A stretch of 64,000 bases of DNA from Haberlea rhodopensis (GCA_907163345.1 CAJQUN010000043.1:2159001-2223000); one strand, 5' to 3'. Counted from the first letter of the stretch, positions 9,509-20,387 are shown. The notes: generated by a model not told the origin, from the letters alone. Numbers and translations are program-made.

Positions 9509-10828
9509 CGATCATCGTCGAGGTATGTGCTTTGCCTTTGCATTTATTGTTTACCATACATTGAGGGCAATGCATATACTAAGTTTGGGTGGGGGGGGGG
9601 GGGTGTTTACTGGTTTCTGCTATTGTCTTGTGTTACTTCCTTGCAAAACGAATCTAGCATGTGATTGCATGAGATTAGGTAATTTTGGGCATATAAATTT
9701 TTTTTTTGAAAATGAGTTCATCATTTAGAAATAATGAATTAGACTTGCAATGGTATTACATGATGATATTAGTCCCCATCTCAACTTAAGTCTTGAAGAT
9801 TTTGACTTGTTTGTGAATAACTTAGGTTAAGTTAATATTTCAAAAATTGAGGAATATTTTGAGCACTTTTGGTTCATGATTGAATGAATTGTATATTGGA
9901 ACAATTTTGTTAACTATGATTTATCTTGAGGATCTTAAAACACTTTAGAACCTAGTTGAGAGCACTTTGAGGCGAAATTTTATAGTTAGGAACTAGACTT
10001 GGAAATGATTTAGGCGATCTTTGGACCGTTTGAGCCTTTCAAGCTTACCATGTTGATATCAATCTCTAGTTCCCAAATTTGAGCATAAATGATAAAAGAA
10101 TGGAGTATGTTTGACATTCTATTAGCCCCATTCAACATTTTTCTGGGCAACCTCATTATACCTACCTACTTGAGCCTAAATGGAAGGTTTTTTTCTTGAC
10201 CCTAAGGGAGTATAATGAGTCTCATTAGATGCACTTGAATTGCTAAACTTTGATGAGCTTATTGTTAAAAAATTGATGAATGAGAAAAGAAAAAGATAGA
10301 AAGAGCCTTGAAAAAATTGAATAAATAAGACCCAAAGTGGCCAAGGCTAGAAAAAATAAGAGAAGCTCAAAGTGTGCTAAAAAAACTTGAATCTTCTATG
10401 ATTATACTCTCTTCTTTGTATTTCCCTATCTTTTCTTTGAAGCCAAACACCTAGGCCAAGCATTACAAGCTAAGGAAAGACCTATTAATCCAAGTCTAGG
10501 GAATAACTACATTAGTGGAGAAGTGTTTGAAAAGTAGGCTTATGAAGTGTTTAAAAGTAAATCTTGATTTGATTTTAATAGCACTATTTGATCCTAAACG
10601 TATATATGAAACTCATGATTGACATGAACACACACGCACGTTCCGCTTTTGCGATATATTGCTTGGCTTAGGAGAAAACACTTCTTGTTAATTTTTGGAT
10701 AGACTTGTTATGAAGTGTTAGTGGGATTTCTGAGCTTTTACAATTGAGTTGCTAAGTTAATTCATTCAAAGTATTGATGACGAACTTTGCATTTTGATCT
10801 TAATGTTTGCTCGAGGACGATCAAATCT
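9509..10828 (+). other. A1 noncoding 3' region with upstream polypurine-like tract
   Basis: No ORF. At 9565-9604 the sequence TTGAGGGCAATG leads into TAAGTTTGGGTG and a run of G, closely resembling the real polypurine tract at 10829. The rest is AT-rich and lacks features. Confidence 0.75.
9580..9604 (+). other. upstream polypurine tract-like sequence with G run
   Basis: AAGTTTGGGTGGG followed by further G to 9603. It resembles AAGTTTGGGGGA at the 3' LTR edge and could be a second (central-type) plus-strand primer or a relic. The G-run length may be unreliable in the assembly. Confidence 0.55.
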
Positions 10829-10842
10829 AAGTTTGGGGGAGT
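10829..10842 (+). other. polypurine tract of A1
   Basis: AAGTTTGGGGGAGT directly abuts the 3' LTR. The lead GCTCGAGGACGATCAAATCT is typical of Athila/Tat elements. Confidence 0.88.
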
Positions 10843-12361
10843 TGATAGGGTTGATTATTACGCGTATTTAGGCTTTGATTTAAATATATTTTGTGTAGAT
10901 TCCATGAAGGTGTTATGCTTTTTGGTATTTATTTGATTGTTTCAGGAATCTAGGTGGAATGTGGAAGAATTGAGCTACAAGGAAGAAAACGGATCAAATC
11001 AATCCAATAAATGACGAATTTGAGTTCTGACATTGTCGATCAATCGGAAAAAGTGCTCGATCGATCGACGAAGGCAGAAGTTTTGGCCAACAATTTATTT
11101 CAGAGCTCGATCGATCGGAATCAACAGCTCGATCGATCGAGAGAGGCAGAGAATTGGCAAGAAAAGATGAAGAAAGCTCGATCGATCGGACACTTCAACT
11201 CGATCGATCGAGCGTGGCAGAGAAACTAAGACACGGAAGCTGAAGGCGCTCGATCGATTGAGACGTAAGGAACAATCGATCGAGACGCATAATTTTCTGA
11301 AAATAAAAGTCTTGATTTGGTCTGATTTTTGGAAACACTTCCATATCTCACCTCCTCTATAAATAAGGAAAAGAGGCACGAAAATTGCATCAACTATTCA
11401 GAGTATTATCATACCTAATTCCATAATTCTCTGCCGCCTTTCATCTCTGGAAGAACAAGGTTGGAGAATCATTTGAAGTGCAAGGAAGGGAGCGAGAGAA
11501 GAAAGCTCGTTCAACGCACGGAGTCGCTCCTACGTTTATAGTATTTCTAAACTTTTGATTAATTTGATTTTCATATTTTATTTGATGTTTCTGAGGTCGA
11601 GAGACGATTAAACATCTTGTGAATTTGATTTGAATTTAATCTGGTTTATTTTATCAAGTTTAAGGAATTTTGTGTTTCAATCTTTGATTGGGTTGTGTTT
11701 GAGTGAATCAATATCTTTTGTTCATGAATTATATGCTTCATGCTATCAAAGAGTAGCTACCTTTGATTGAAATTTGTGAATTATAATTGAGATCGAGAGA
11801 TAAAATTATAATACACTAAAATAATTCATGTTGTATGTTTAAGATTTAGATCGAGAGATTAAATCACATACGTGGTCACTTTAAATTGAAAGATTTAAAG
11901 AACAACGGTTTTCATAGAGATTTATTCGGTATTAAATTGGTTTAAGTGAACGAGAGTTACTTACGTCAATTTATTACTAGTTTCAATATAGCTCGAGAGA
12001 GTGTATTGATTATTTTCGGAAATCCGTCACCTTAAGAATTGATTGATACGTAGTTGTTTTAACAACCAATCATTGACGACGCACAATTGAACGAACATCT
12101 TGATAGATTTCTTGAGCGGAATTCCTTCGCATCTTCAAAGGAGTTGTGTTAGTTTTGAGTTTTTAATTCTTTAGCTTAATTAGTTACCTAATCATCTTTT
12201 TCGTAGGCTGAATATAATTTCACTAATTTTATTTGGTACTTATACGTTAGTCCCTGTGGGTTCGACAATCCGTATCTTCCTATCTATACTAAAACTTGAC
12301 ACCGTGCACTTGCGGTCTAAAACGCTAGATTGGAATTAATTGTTTAAAAAATAAGCGATCA
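10843..12361 (+). repeat. A1 3' LTR
   Basis: TGATAGGG to GCGATCA, 1519 bp, matching 4391-5897. Its CGATCGATCG island is at 11036-11287, with some sites changed relative to the 5' LTR (for example TCGATCGATTGA). ATGCA follows directly. Confidence 0.94.
11036..11287. repeat. CGATCGATCG island in A1 3' LTR
   Basis: Same layout as at 4584-4845. It differs by single substitutions inside several palindromes. Confidence 0.92.
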
Positions 12362-12366
12362 ATGCA
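12362..12366. repeat. target site duplication of A1, right copy
   Basis: ATGCA, identical to 4386-4390, followed by CACATAAAAAATGATTG as in the uninterrupted B1 LTR. Confidence 0.95.
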
Positions 12367-12685
12367 CATAAAAAATGATTGCTACAACAATATAGTATCC
12401 ATGCACATGACATAATATATCAACTATGCTCGTACGTTACACGTACCTTATAATCCAATAGCAAGAGCCAACCCTTGCCTTTTCCCCGAGATCCGGTGAA
12501 TTATTCACTAAATACAGTTAATAACTCACAATTAATTACGTGCATACAATCACATACCCAAGCACGTATTCATCCTCCATATACCTCATCCAATCATGAT
12601 GATCAACCATTTAAAAGACTCGGACGAAGCGTGCATCGATTCCATGACAAACAAATATTTTCGCAAAAAAAAAAAAATGGGCCTC

Positions 12686-12907
12686 TCGATCGATCGACCA
12701 AAGGCTCTCGATCGATCGATAGCCACAACGATTTTGCAAGACTGTATGCATTGCGCGCGATCAATCGGTGAGACGCGCGCGATTGATCGCCAGACGCCCA
12801 CGATCGATCGGTAGCTTTGCTCGATCGATCGAGCGTACTGTTCATTGTTGTCAAATTTTGCTAACGACGCGTGATCAATCGGTGGCCCCTTGCCGGTCGA
12901 TCGGCGA
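12686..12907. repeat. CGATCGATCG island in B1 LTR
   Basis: Perfect and decayed copies of TCGATCGATCG and CGATCAATCG. On the minus-strand transcript the island lies downstream of the TATA box, unlike in A1. Confidence 0.88.
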
Positions 12908-13283
12908 GCTCTGTATCAGCCCAAAAATTGTGCTTTTCGAGCTAAAACCCCTAGAATAACAATCCCAACACCCAATACACCATAAATCCTCAACAAGGAA
13001 CCACAAATCCTCCCCAAACATAACAACCAAAAATCTCCAAATATCCAAAACTCAATCCCAACTCTATACTTAACCAAATACCACAAAATTACTATCAAAT
13101 CGAAGATAAAAGAGAAAGGACTAGTATTACCAAATTATCTTTGAGAAACCTCGCTCCAAAATCAAACCTCCATCGATTTTTCCTCCAAGGGGAAAAAGGA
13201 AAGGAAAAGGGTTGCAGGAGGGAGAGGGAAACATGAGAGAGAGAGAGAGAAGCGCAATGCCAAATGATTGCACACCGAGTCCA

Positions 13284-13304
13284 CTTGGTATATATATCAC
13301 CAAG
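13284..13304 (-). promoter_or_regulatory. TATA box of B1 LTR inside an inverted repeat
   Basis: TATATATA is enclosed by CTTGGT (13284-13289) and ACCAAG (13299-13304). About 40 bp downstream on the minus strand is a long CT-rich tract, as in plant core promoters. B2 and B3 have the same layout with different arms. Confidence 0.65.
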
Positions 13305-13611
13305 GCTCCAAAAACCCGAGTCTCAAATACTCGCACCATAACTCATAAAAAATCATCTGTGTTAAATACTCCCACTCACTATTTTCATTACCAACCTCAA
13401 TCCAAAGCTCCCCAGATTCCAGATCCAACTACCAACACAATTCCAAGGTTTAACACCTTAATGAGAATAAATCTCAACCTCTGGGCCCAACGACCTCGAT
13501 ACCGGATTAAAACCCTGTGAGTCTCAATACCTTAATTCTCATAATTACTACACTTAAAATCCATTAGCGATTATAATCACTCCATGATTATCACGATATT
13601 CGGATATCACA

Positions 13612-13640
13612 TTTATCCCCCACTAATAAAATTTCGTCCT
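13612..13640 (-). other. polypurine tract region of B1
   Basis: Read on the minus strand: GAGGACGAAATTTTATTAG, then TGGGGGATAAA, then the LTR start TGTGATATCC. This is the usual 3' LTR edge of plant Ty3 elements. Confidence 0.82.
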
Positions 13641-16012
13641 CAAAATTTGCACATGCGTACTTCGAGTACCACCAAGACCTCGCAATTCGACTCGAATGTG
13701 TAGTATCGAATCATGAACACATCATGAATGACATACCAACGGCGAGGACATCGACCTGGCACCAAATTCTGGAATGGAATTATCCTCCCAAACCATCACA
13801 ACCTTAAAAAGATGTTAACATACCTCGATGTTAACCATCCAAAAGCAGTCAGTCGACCTTAACTGCTAACTACTCGAATCATTTCAACATAGATATCACC
13901 TCAATGATATCTCTACATATTGGCCCAAGATGCCCAAATACACATCACTACAAAGGAAACCACCAGTATACAACAGTATGCCTAACCAAATCTCGGTTCC
14001 ATTCTCCAATCCCATCTCCACCAAAGGAGTAGTTGAACTACTTGCAATTCGGATCGGGCAAACCAGCTGCCACCGATCAACAAAACACATCTTCATAGAT
14101 GTCATTAATAGTGTGTTCCAAGAAATCATATCTTGGTCCCAACACACTATCAAAGATTCCACAAAGTCTCAAGATTCCATAGAGAACATGAAAGAAAATC
14201 AATTGCATCTTTACAACATGTGTCGACAACGACACCAAACGAATTCGAATCCTAGTTGTCCATTGCTACCCTTAGAATTACCAATTCTAAAATAGGGATA
14301 ACTATCGAATTTGATAACAACGTACTTCCTTATCCCAAAAGTACGACAACCTCATCTCGATAGAGAGTCAGCCAAAACCTCACAATTATTCCTCAGAATA
14401 ATTGTCACACCGAGGTTACCAACCTCAAGGATACCACAAGCTCTTACCAGAGATTTACCAATTTAAACACATCAACTAAATGCTCAACAAGCATAAAAGT
14501 GCTGGCATTCGTATATACATACCGATATATATGCCTGAACACCAAAACACCACATGCATAATCAATGCACTCGACTTGGGTATCTCCAATCATACTCACA
14601 AGCCCCCAAACACGATTGTCAATTGCTCAGTTATTCTCACTCAGTGGAGAATAATGATTGACGAATCCACGACTAATGGTGTGAACTCAACATCAACACC
14701 ACGTGCACCGACTCATCGAATCTCTCAAAGATTCCCAACAGGTATATCAATATCTCCTCCCTCGTTGGAAGGTGACATGCCTCAATGACTTTCCAATCTT
14801 GAACCACCGTTCGGATAATCTGTTTACAGTTATACTGAAATGCATCCCTGAACCAACAAATACACAACTTGTTCAGGATAGTGTATCCATGCCACTATCA
14901 CCGATCATTCTCAAAGTCGTATACATACACGACGTATACAATTCCAACAATTCCGTACTAATATCATAGTACTCATATACTTTCAGCATCTACTAGGGAC
15001 ATATCCTCGTACGTCTCACAAATAGCATAAAGCCATTACCCGCCCACCACCAGTAATGCTTACCATGGTTGATTCATAATCAACCCGCAACCGATACCTA
15101 CTGTCTCCATAACAGTATTACTCCAAATCTCCCCAAGAGATACAATTGATATAGTAGTGCCATCCCACTAACTATATCCCACAACTCCGGTTATGTTTTA
15201 CCATTGCATCCTCAATTCAAGTATACTCAAATAGAGGTAACAATAACTTGTTAACCCTCACGTTGGTGCTCCCGACCAATCTGAGGTATCTCTCACCTCA
15301 ACTCAAATGCATTATAGTGACTACACGAGTCCACTATAACCTCTCATCGTATCATTATATGATTCACCACACTCGAGTTCCAACAAGCAGTATAGTGGCT
15401 ACAACAAGCTCACTATATTAATTCAACAATAATTCATCTTACGTGGCTACCAAATCGCAGCATCCTAAGGTTTATACAAAACCTACCAACTCATCAAACA
15501 TTCAATCCCGGTATAAAATACCGCACCATCTATTAGAATAGTGTATCATCATCCAATTTCTCTAATATCGATACACAAGGGACATTTCGATGTCCTTACC
15601 CAATCACAATTCAATCCTAACCTGTTAGGATCTATTTCACATTCTCATGTGTATGTGCGACCATGTCCACCATACACCGCATCGACATGTGTATGTAGTT
15701 CCCTCATACACTATAACTCGCTTGGCCATAGCCAACTCAACGAGTATACCCAAAGGTACCACTACTCGTAACATGTTTACCACAATACGTGATGCAGTAC
15801 ACTTATCTGTAAGGCACGACCATCTATCCATCGAGCAAATCTGCTCGGCATAATGGTCTCGTCAACCTGTGACGCACACACCACCTTGTGACAACCAGTG
15901 ACACTTAAATCATACGATTTAATACATACTTCTCTATACGTAATATTCATCGCAACAACGGCACAAGTCAATCCTCATCCGCCATACCTTATCCTCGTGA
16001 AATACCTCGTCA
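13641..16012 (-). other. B1 internal region: chain of short inverted repeats, no ORF
   Basis: No credible coding sequence. The stretch is a succession of short hairpins, for example TTAACAT-N6-ATGTTAA (13815-13834), AGATATCA-N6-TGATATCT (from 13890), GTATAC-AACA-GTATGC (13966-13981), ACAATTATT-N6-AATAATTGT (14382-14405), GAGGTT-ACC-AACCTC (14412-14426), TTATTCTC-N8-GAGAATAA (14631-14654), GGTTGATT-CAT-AATCAACC (15067-15085), GATATAGTAGTG with a bulged partner (15148-15178), and TTATAGTG-N12-CACTATAA (15312-15339). Several aligned positions in B2 and B3 keep the pairing with other bases. Confidence 0.75.
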
Positions 16013-16292
16013 CTCTATGACGGTACATGTCAATCCATGACATCCACAATATCCTCGTCAACTCATGACGGTATATGTCAACACATGACATCCACAATAT
16101 CCTCGTCAACTCGTGACGGTATATGTCAACACATGACATCCACAATATCCTAGTCAACTCGTCAGGGTATATGTCAACACATGACATCCACAATATCCTC
16201 GTCACCTCATGACGGTACATGTCAATACATGACATCCACAATATCCTCGTCAACTCGTGACGGTACACAATACATGACATCCTCAATATTTC
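16013..16292. repeat. 48-bp tandem array of B1, two hairpins per unit
   Basis: Six units with period 48 (starts near 16053, 16101, 16149, 16197 and 16245). Each unit contains CGTCA-ACTCG-TGACG (16104-16118) and ATGTCA-ACACA-TGACAT (16123-16139). The minus-strand 107-codon ORF here is a by-product of the period. Confidence 0.9.
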
Positions 16293-16371
16293 TAACACAA
16301 TGACAATATAATATTACTCATCGCTAATATAATAGCGGCACCCATATATTCATCGTCCAACGATGGTACCA

Positions 16372-16812
16372 TCCCTCGCTAGGTATACAACGGCATAAAC
16401 CATCGCTACGTATACATCGGCATAAACCATCGTTACATATACAATGGCATAATTCATCGCTCGTATACAATGGCATAATCCATCGCTACGTATACAGCGA
16501 AACAATCCATTGCTTTGTATACAACGGCATAATCCATCGCTACGTATACATCGACATAAACCATCGCTACGTATACAATGATATAATCCATCTCTATGTA
16601 TACAACGACATGATTTCGCTACGTATACAGCGGCATAATCCATCGCTATGTATACAACGTCACAATCTATCGCTACGTATACAGCGACATAATCCATCGC
16701 TACGTATACAATGACATAAATCATCGCTATGTATACAACGGCATAATCCATCGCTATGTATATAGTGATACAATCCATCGCTACGTATACAGCGGCATAA
16801 TCCATGGACTCA
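16372..16812. repeat. 27-bp tandem array of B1
   Basis: About 16 degenerate units of CATCGCTACGTATACAACGG plus CATAATC. Many boundaries form AGCG-N11-CGCT inverted repeats, as at 16629-16647. The 162-codon minus ORF of 9-residue repeats is an artefact. Confidence 0.9.
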
Positions 16813-17753
16813 AGAGGTGACTCACATGTATGTAGCACTTTGTTCCTAACTCATCGCTTTGACGTGACAGCGGCATGTACCATCGCTTCGACATGACAGT
16901 GGCATTAACATAATATCTCTCGCTTCGAATTATCAGCGGCTCAATGATATCCCTCGCTTCGACATATCAGCAACCCACGCTACAATGTGACAGCAACAGA
17001 TATCCTGATCCAGCGCTGCTCAACATACCTGCATCAATACAATGATCTCAATATGCACAATTAATACAATAATTCACAAGTCCTACTACGTTATATCAGC
17101 GACACAATAATATCACTCGCTTCGAATTATCAGCGGCTCAATGATATCCCTCGCTTTGACATATCAACGACCCACGCTACGATATGACAGCGGCAAATAC
17201 CCTGATTCATCTATTGATAAGACAGCGGTAAATATTTTGATCCATCACTAATCGATATACCCGTAGCAGTACAATAATTGCAATACATTCACATGCATAA
17301 CAACAATATTAAGCAATTATGTATCGTGATAACAAAGCACTCTTAATGCATCTGCACATTCACATATACCTGCATTCTCGTAATCATAATGCAACCATAC
17401 CTGGTTATCACATCATCTGCCATCACCTATTGACGACCCCACATTGTCTACCATTCTCTGTCATCAGACTGTGCATCACGTTTCTCATTCCCTGATTTCC
17501 TACAAAATCAGATTTCTTAGAACTTATTACATACAGTGCAAATCATTTCCATCAATACCATTCCCATCGTATTACATGCGATCCTGCAACTACAATTGAA
17601 CAATAACATATTTCATTTATGATCTCACAACATAGATGCACATAAGCAAAATAGTTGTGTCACACAACACTAACTACAATCATGCATAAACTATGTGCTA
17701 CTCATTTCTATCCACACATCCCTAGGCCCTCAACAGCCCAAAGAACAACCAAT
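16813..17753 (-). other. B1 internal region, CGCT/AGCG module zone and leader
   Basis: To about 17230 it holds repeated modules of the type CTCGCTTCGACATATCAGCGG, each a CGCT...AGCG inverted repeat. The rest, to the primer site, is AT-rich and lacks ORFs. It contains palindromic ATATGAATGTG-like and TTGTGTCACACAA (near 17656) sequences. Confidence 0.7.
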
Positions 17754-17765
17754 GCTCTGATACCA
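17754..17765 (-). other. primer binding site of B1, initiator tRNA-Met type
   Basis: GCTCTGATACCA is the complement of TGGTATCAGAGC. It lies four bases inside the 5' LTR (minus orientation). Confidence 0.92.
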
Positions 17766-17769
17766 CTAA

Positions 17770-19159
17770 TGTAAAGGCCTCGCTACCTTAACCCGTTATT
17801 AGTGCGTTATCGACAAATAATGGTGCATACTTTTATCACTTACATAATTCTTGTACATACATCAATGACCTTAACATGCCATCTATAAAATTTTTGGCAA
17901 TATTCCTCTTAATGTACAATTCTCAATGCTGCTCAACTTGCATAAGTATACACCTTATAACACACTAATATGTTCTCAATTCATCATGCAATACTCCATA
18001 ATTAATTGCATTCAAACCATGAATGAAAAGAGAAATCTAACAACCTTTATACAAACCACATACATAAATGAGAATGCTCATATACGAGCATTGAATTAGT
18101 AATGTGTATCTATTGTATAAACACAATACCCACTACCAGCATTGGTACCTCAGTCCTAGCAGCATTTCCAATCAACCGCTAGAACTCAACTCCAGAACCA
18201 TTGCTCTACCTGTTCCACATGTCCCAACAGAAACAGCCCCCACACGGGGTTAGCATACCAATAACACCATCTCAATAATCGCAATATCACAATTCATAAT
18301 TTACAGAATATAAAGCTGTAAATTTAAAAGATAATCCATGTATAGTATCGTTATCATATGGGATCCCCCGTGTTGTTCATGTTCTCACAATAGCCAAAAC
18401 CATCAAACTCCCAAAATCAGTTAATCATTACATTGATTAACTAAAATCATCCTCACCATGCCAATTTCATATCAAATATAGTTAAATCATTACACTAATG
18501 ATTTACAGAAATCACATATATCTCAATTAATGATTTCCCAGTTTCACCACATTGTGTCTCATCGCTCTCTGAACAACGGCGATATCATAACCTCTCGCAC
18601 GCCCAATGGCGGCGGTGTCATATCCAATACTCGCTCAACAGCGACATCGTCACTCATTGCTCGATCAATAGCGGCACCACATATTTCTCAATGCACATAA
18701 AAAATGATTGCTAATATATCAACTATGCTCGTATGTTACATGTACCTTATAATCCAATAGCAAGAGCCAACCCTTGCCTTTGTCCCGAGATCCAGTGAAT
18801 TAGTCACTGAACACAGTTAATAACTCACAATTAACGTGCATACAATCACATACCCAAGTCTCAAATACTCACACCATAACTCATAAAAAATCATTTGTGT
18901 TCAATATTTATCTCACACTCACTATTTTCATTACCAACCTCAATCCAAAGCTCCCCAGATTCCAGATCCCACTACCAACACAATTTCAAGGTTTAACACC
19001 TTAATGAGAATAAATCTCAACCTCTGGGCCCAACAACCCCGATACCGAATTAAAATCCACGTGAGTCTCAACACCGTAATTTTTATAATTACTACACTTA
19101 AAATCCATTAGGGGTTATAATCACTCCGGGATTATCACGATAAATTTCTGGATATCACA
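17770..19159 (-). repeat. B1 5' LTR with internal deletion
   Basis: TGTAAAGG to ATATCACA in plus orientation, 1390 bp. It has lost the sequence equivalent to 12563-13320 (758 bp) at a junction CCCAAG/TCTCAAA with only 2 bp of homology, removing TATA box and palindrome island. It preserves the unoccupied sites of both Cop1 (near 17969) and A1 (near 18690). Confidence 0.92.
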
Positions 19160-19542
19160 CTAGGCATGCTCGGAGCTTGGCATGCTAGGAGCTAGGAGCT
19201 AGGCATGCTTGGAGCTAGGTATGCTGGGAGCTTGGCATGCTCGGCGCTAGGCGCTAGGCATGCTTGGTAGTTTGGTTTACTTGACTAGTAAGGATGCTTG
19301 GGAGTTCAGGTGATGTAGCTCAGAAGGACCAACAAGGTCGAACAACTGAGACGAGCTGGTGAGCTGAGGGCGAGCTCCCAGCTCGCGCAAGCCAAGTGGG
19401 CGAGCTTCCAGCTCTCCCAAAGGCCAAGTGGGCGAGCTCATGGAGCTCGTCCAAGGTGTTGATCCAGTCACTTTTCGGGTATGTTCGGGTGAATTAGAGC
19501 CGATCTGTGCTGCTTTTATGAGTTTGACCCATCCGGGTATTA
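19160..19542 (-). repeat. C 3' LTR remnant
   Basis: Matches 27176-27561: a short GGAGCTAGGCATGCT array, then GTAGTTTGG, CAGAAGGACCAACAA and GCGAGCTCCCAGCTCG, ending GGGTATTA where the other copy ends GGTATCA. It starts exactly where B1 ends. Confidence 0.88.
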
Positions 19543-19561
19543 CTACTCCCCCATCGAGTCC
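19543..19561 (-). other. polypurine tract of C
   Basis: On the minus strand: GGACTCGATGGGGGAGTAG directly before the LTR. Confidence 0.8.
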
Positions 19562-19929
19562 TAGTTGAATCGAATGTAAACACTCGGATGCAGTCGATGT
19601 TTCCCACTAGTCGATAGACGATAATGGGATAGGTGCCACATGACTTGATCGATGCATGTAATCAATTTTCAAATTTAAAATTTTACTATGTCAAGCAACT
19701 AATCAAAGCATGAACTTGGACTTGGCTTGACTAAGCTAAAGATGCAAGGATTTGATCTTGACTAGGCAAGTTGGTAATGCAAGGAATTGACCTTGACTAG
19801 ACAAGTCATCAATGCATAGGCTTGTGTGCTTGCGACCGACAATCATTGGGGCCAGTACTGGGCGAGCTATGAGCTCGCCTCTGACCTGGAGGAGGCTGGG
19901 GCAAGCTCTCACCCGGGTGAGGCCAAATG
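19562..19929. other. C internal sequence without gene
   Basis: Noncoding. It holds short repeats of ATGCAAGGA and TTGACTAG type and GAGCT-rich segments. Confidence 0.6.
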
Positions 19930-20387
19930 TTATGCGAGTGGTGAATACAAAACTAGATCATAAAAGAGCTCAAATACTGGGCTAGAGCTAGGACGCTGGG
20001 CTACAACTTGGAGCTGGGTTAGAGCTCAGAAGCTGGGCTAGAGCTCGGATAAATAGACCTTCTCCGCAGGTCGGCCACTCGGCGTCCTAGAAAAAGGTTT
20101 TAAGTAAACAAGGTAAATTGAGAAAACACCATTGAAAGGCACTTGGAGTAATCAGATGTTATGCGAGTGGAGAATACAAAACTAGATCATAAAAGAGCTC
20201 AAATACTGGGCTAGAGCTCGGACGTTGGGCTACAACTTGGAGCTGGGTTAGAGCTCGGAAGCTGGGCTAGAGCTCGGATAAATAGACCTTCTCCGCAGGT
20301 CGGCCACTCGGCGTCCTAGAAAAAGGTTTTAAGTAAACAAGGTAAATTGAGAAAACACCATTGAAAGGCTCTTGGAGTAATCAAAGC
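19930..20387. repeat. 229-bp tandem duplication in C
   Basis: Two copies, with the second starting 229 bp after the first (ATGCGAGTGG at 19932 and 20161), nearly identical. Each has GAGCTCGG/GCTGGGCTAGAGCT sub-repeats. Confidence 0.9.

Larger units (their letters stand above)
4391..12361 (+). mobile_element. complete nonautonomous Athila-derived Ty3 element A1
   Basis: A 7971-bp element bounded by two similar LTRs (1507 and 1519 bp) and a perfect 5-bp target duplication ATGCA. It has a tRNA-Asp primer site, an Athila-type gag, a plant-transposon-protein ORF and a polypurine tract next to the 3' LTR. Protease, reverse transcriptase, RNase H and integrase are all absent between gag and the second ORF, where only 900 bp is available. 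It therefore depends on an autonomous Athila element. It is inserted in the LTR of B1. Confidence 0.93.
12362..13611 (-). repeat. B1 3' LTR, second segment
   Basis: Continues the LTR after A1 and ends CGGATATCACA. It keeps a segment (12563-13320) that the other B1 LTR has lost. That segment includes a palindrome island (12686-12907), a GA-rich stretch (CT-rich on the transcribed strand) near 13230-13250 and a TATA-like box at 13290. Confidence 0.9.
3664..19159 (-). mobile_element. noncoding LTR retrotransposon B1 (B family), interrupted by A1, left end cut by Cop1
   Basis: Minus-strand LTR element with no coding capacity. Its 3' LTR is on the left (3664-4390 plus 12362-13611) and starts outside the window because Cop1 is inserted in it. 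The internal region is 13612-17769 and the 5' LTR is 17770-19159. In plus orientation the LTRs begin TGTAAAGG and end ATATCACA. The primer site is the complement of TGGTATCAGAGC (initiator tRNA-Met) at 17754-17765. The polypurine tract, read on the minus strand, follows GAGGACGAAATTTTATTAG. These signals, together with the TGTRAGG/CATCACA style ends, suggest a Ty3-derived large retrotransposon derivative (LARD); no gag or pol is present to confirm the superfamily. Confidence 0.85.

Noticed and set aside
15975..16838. Minus-strand ORFs of 107 and 162 codons with 16- and 9-residue repeats
   Set aside because: Produced by arrays with periods 48 and 27, both multiples of three; the element has no coding region in other copies.
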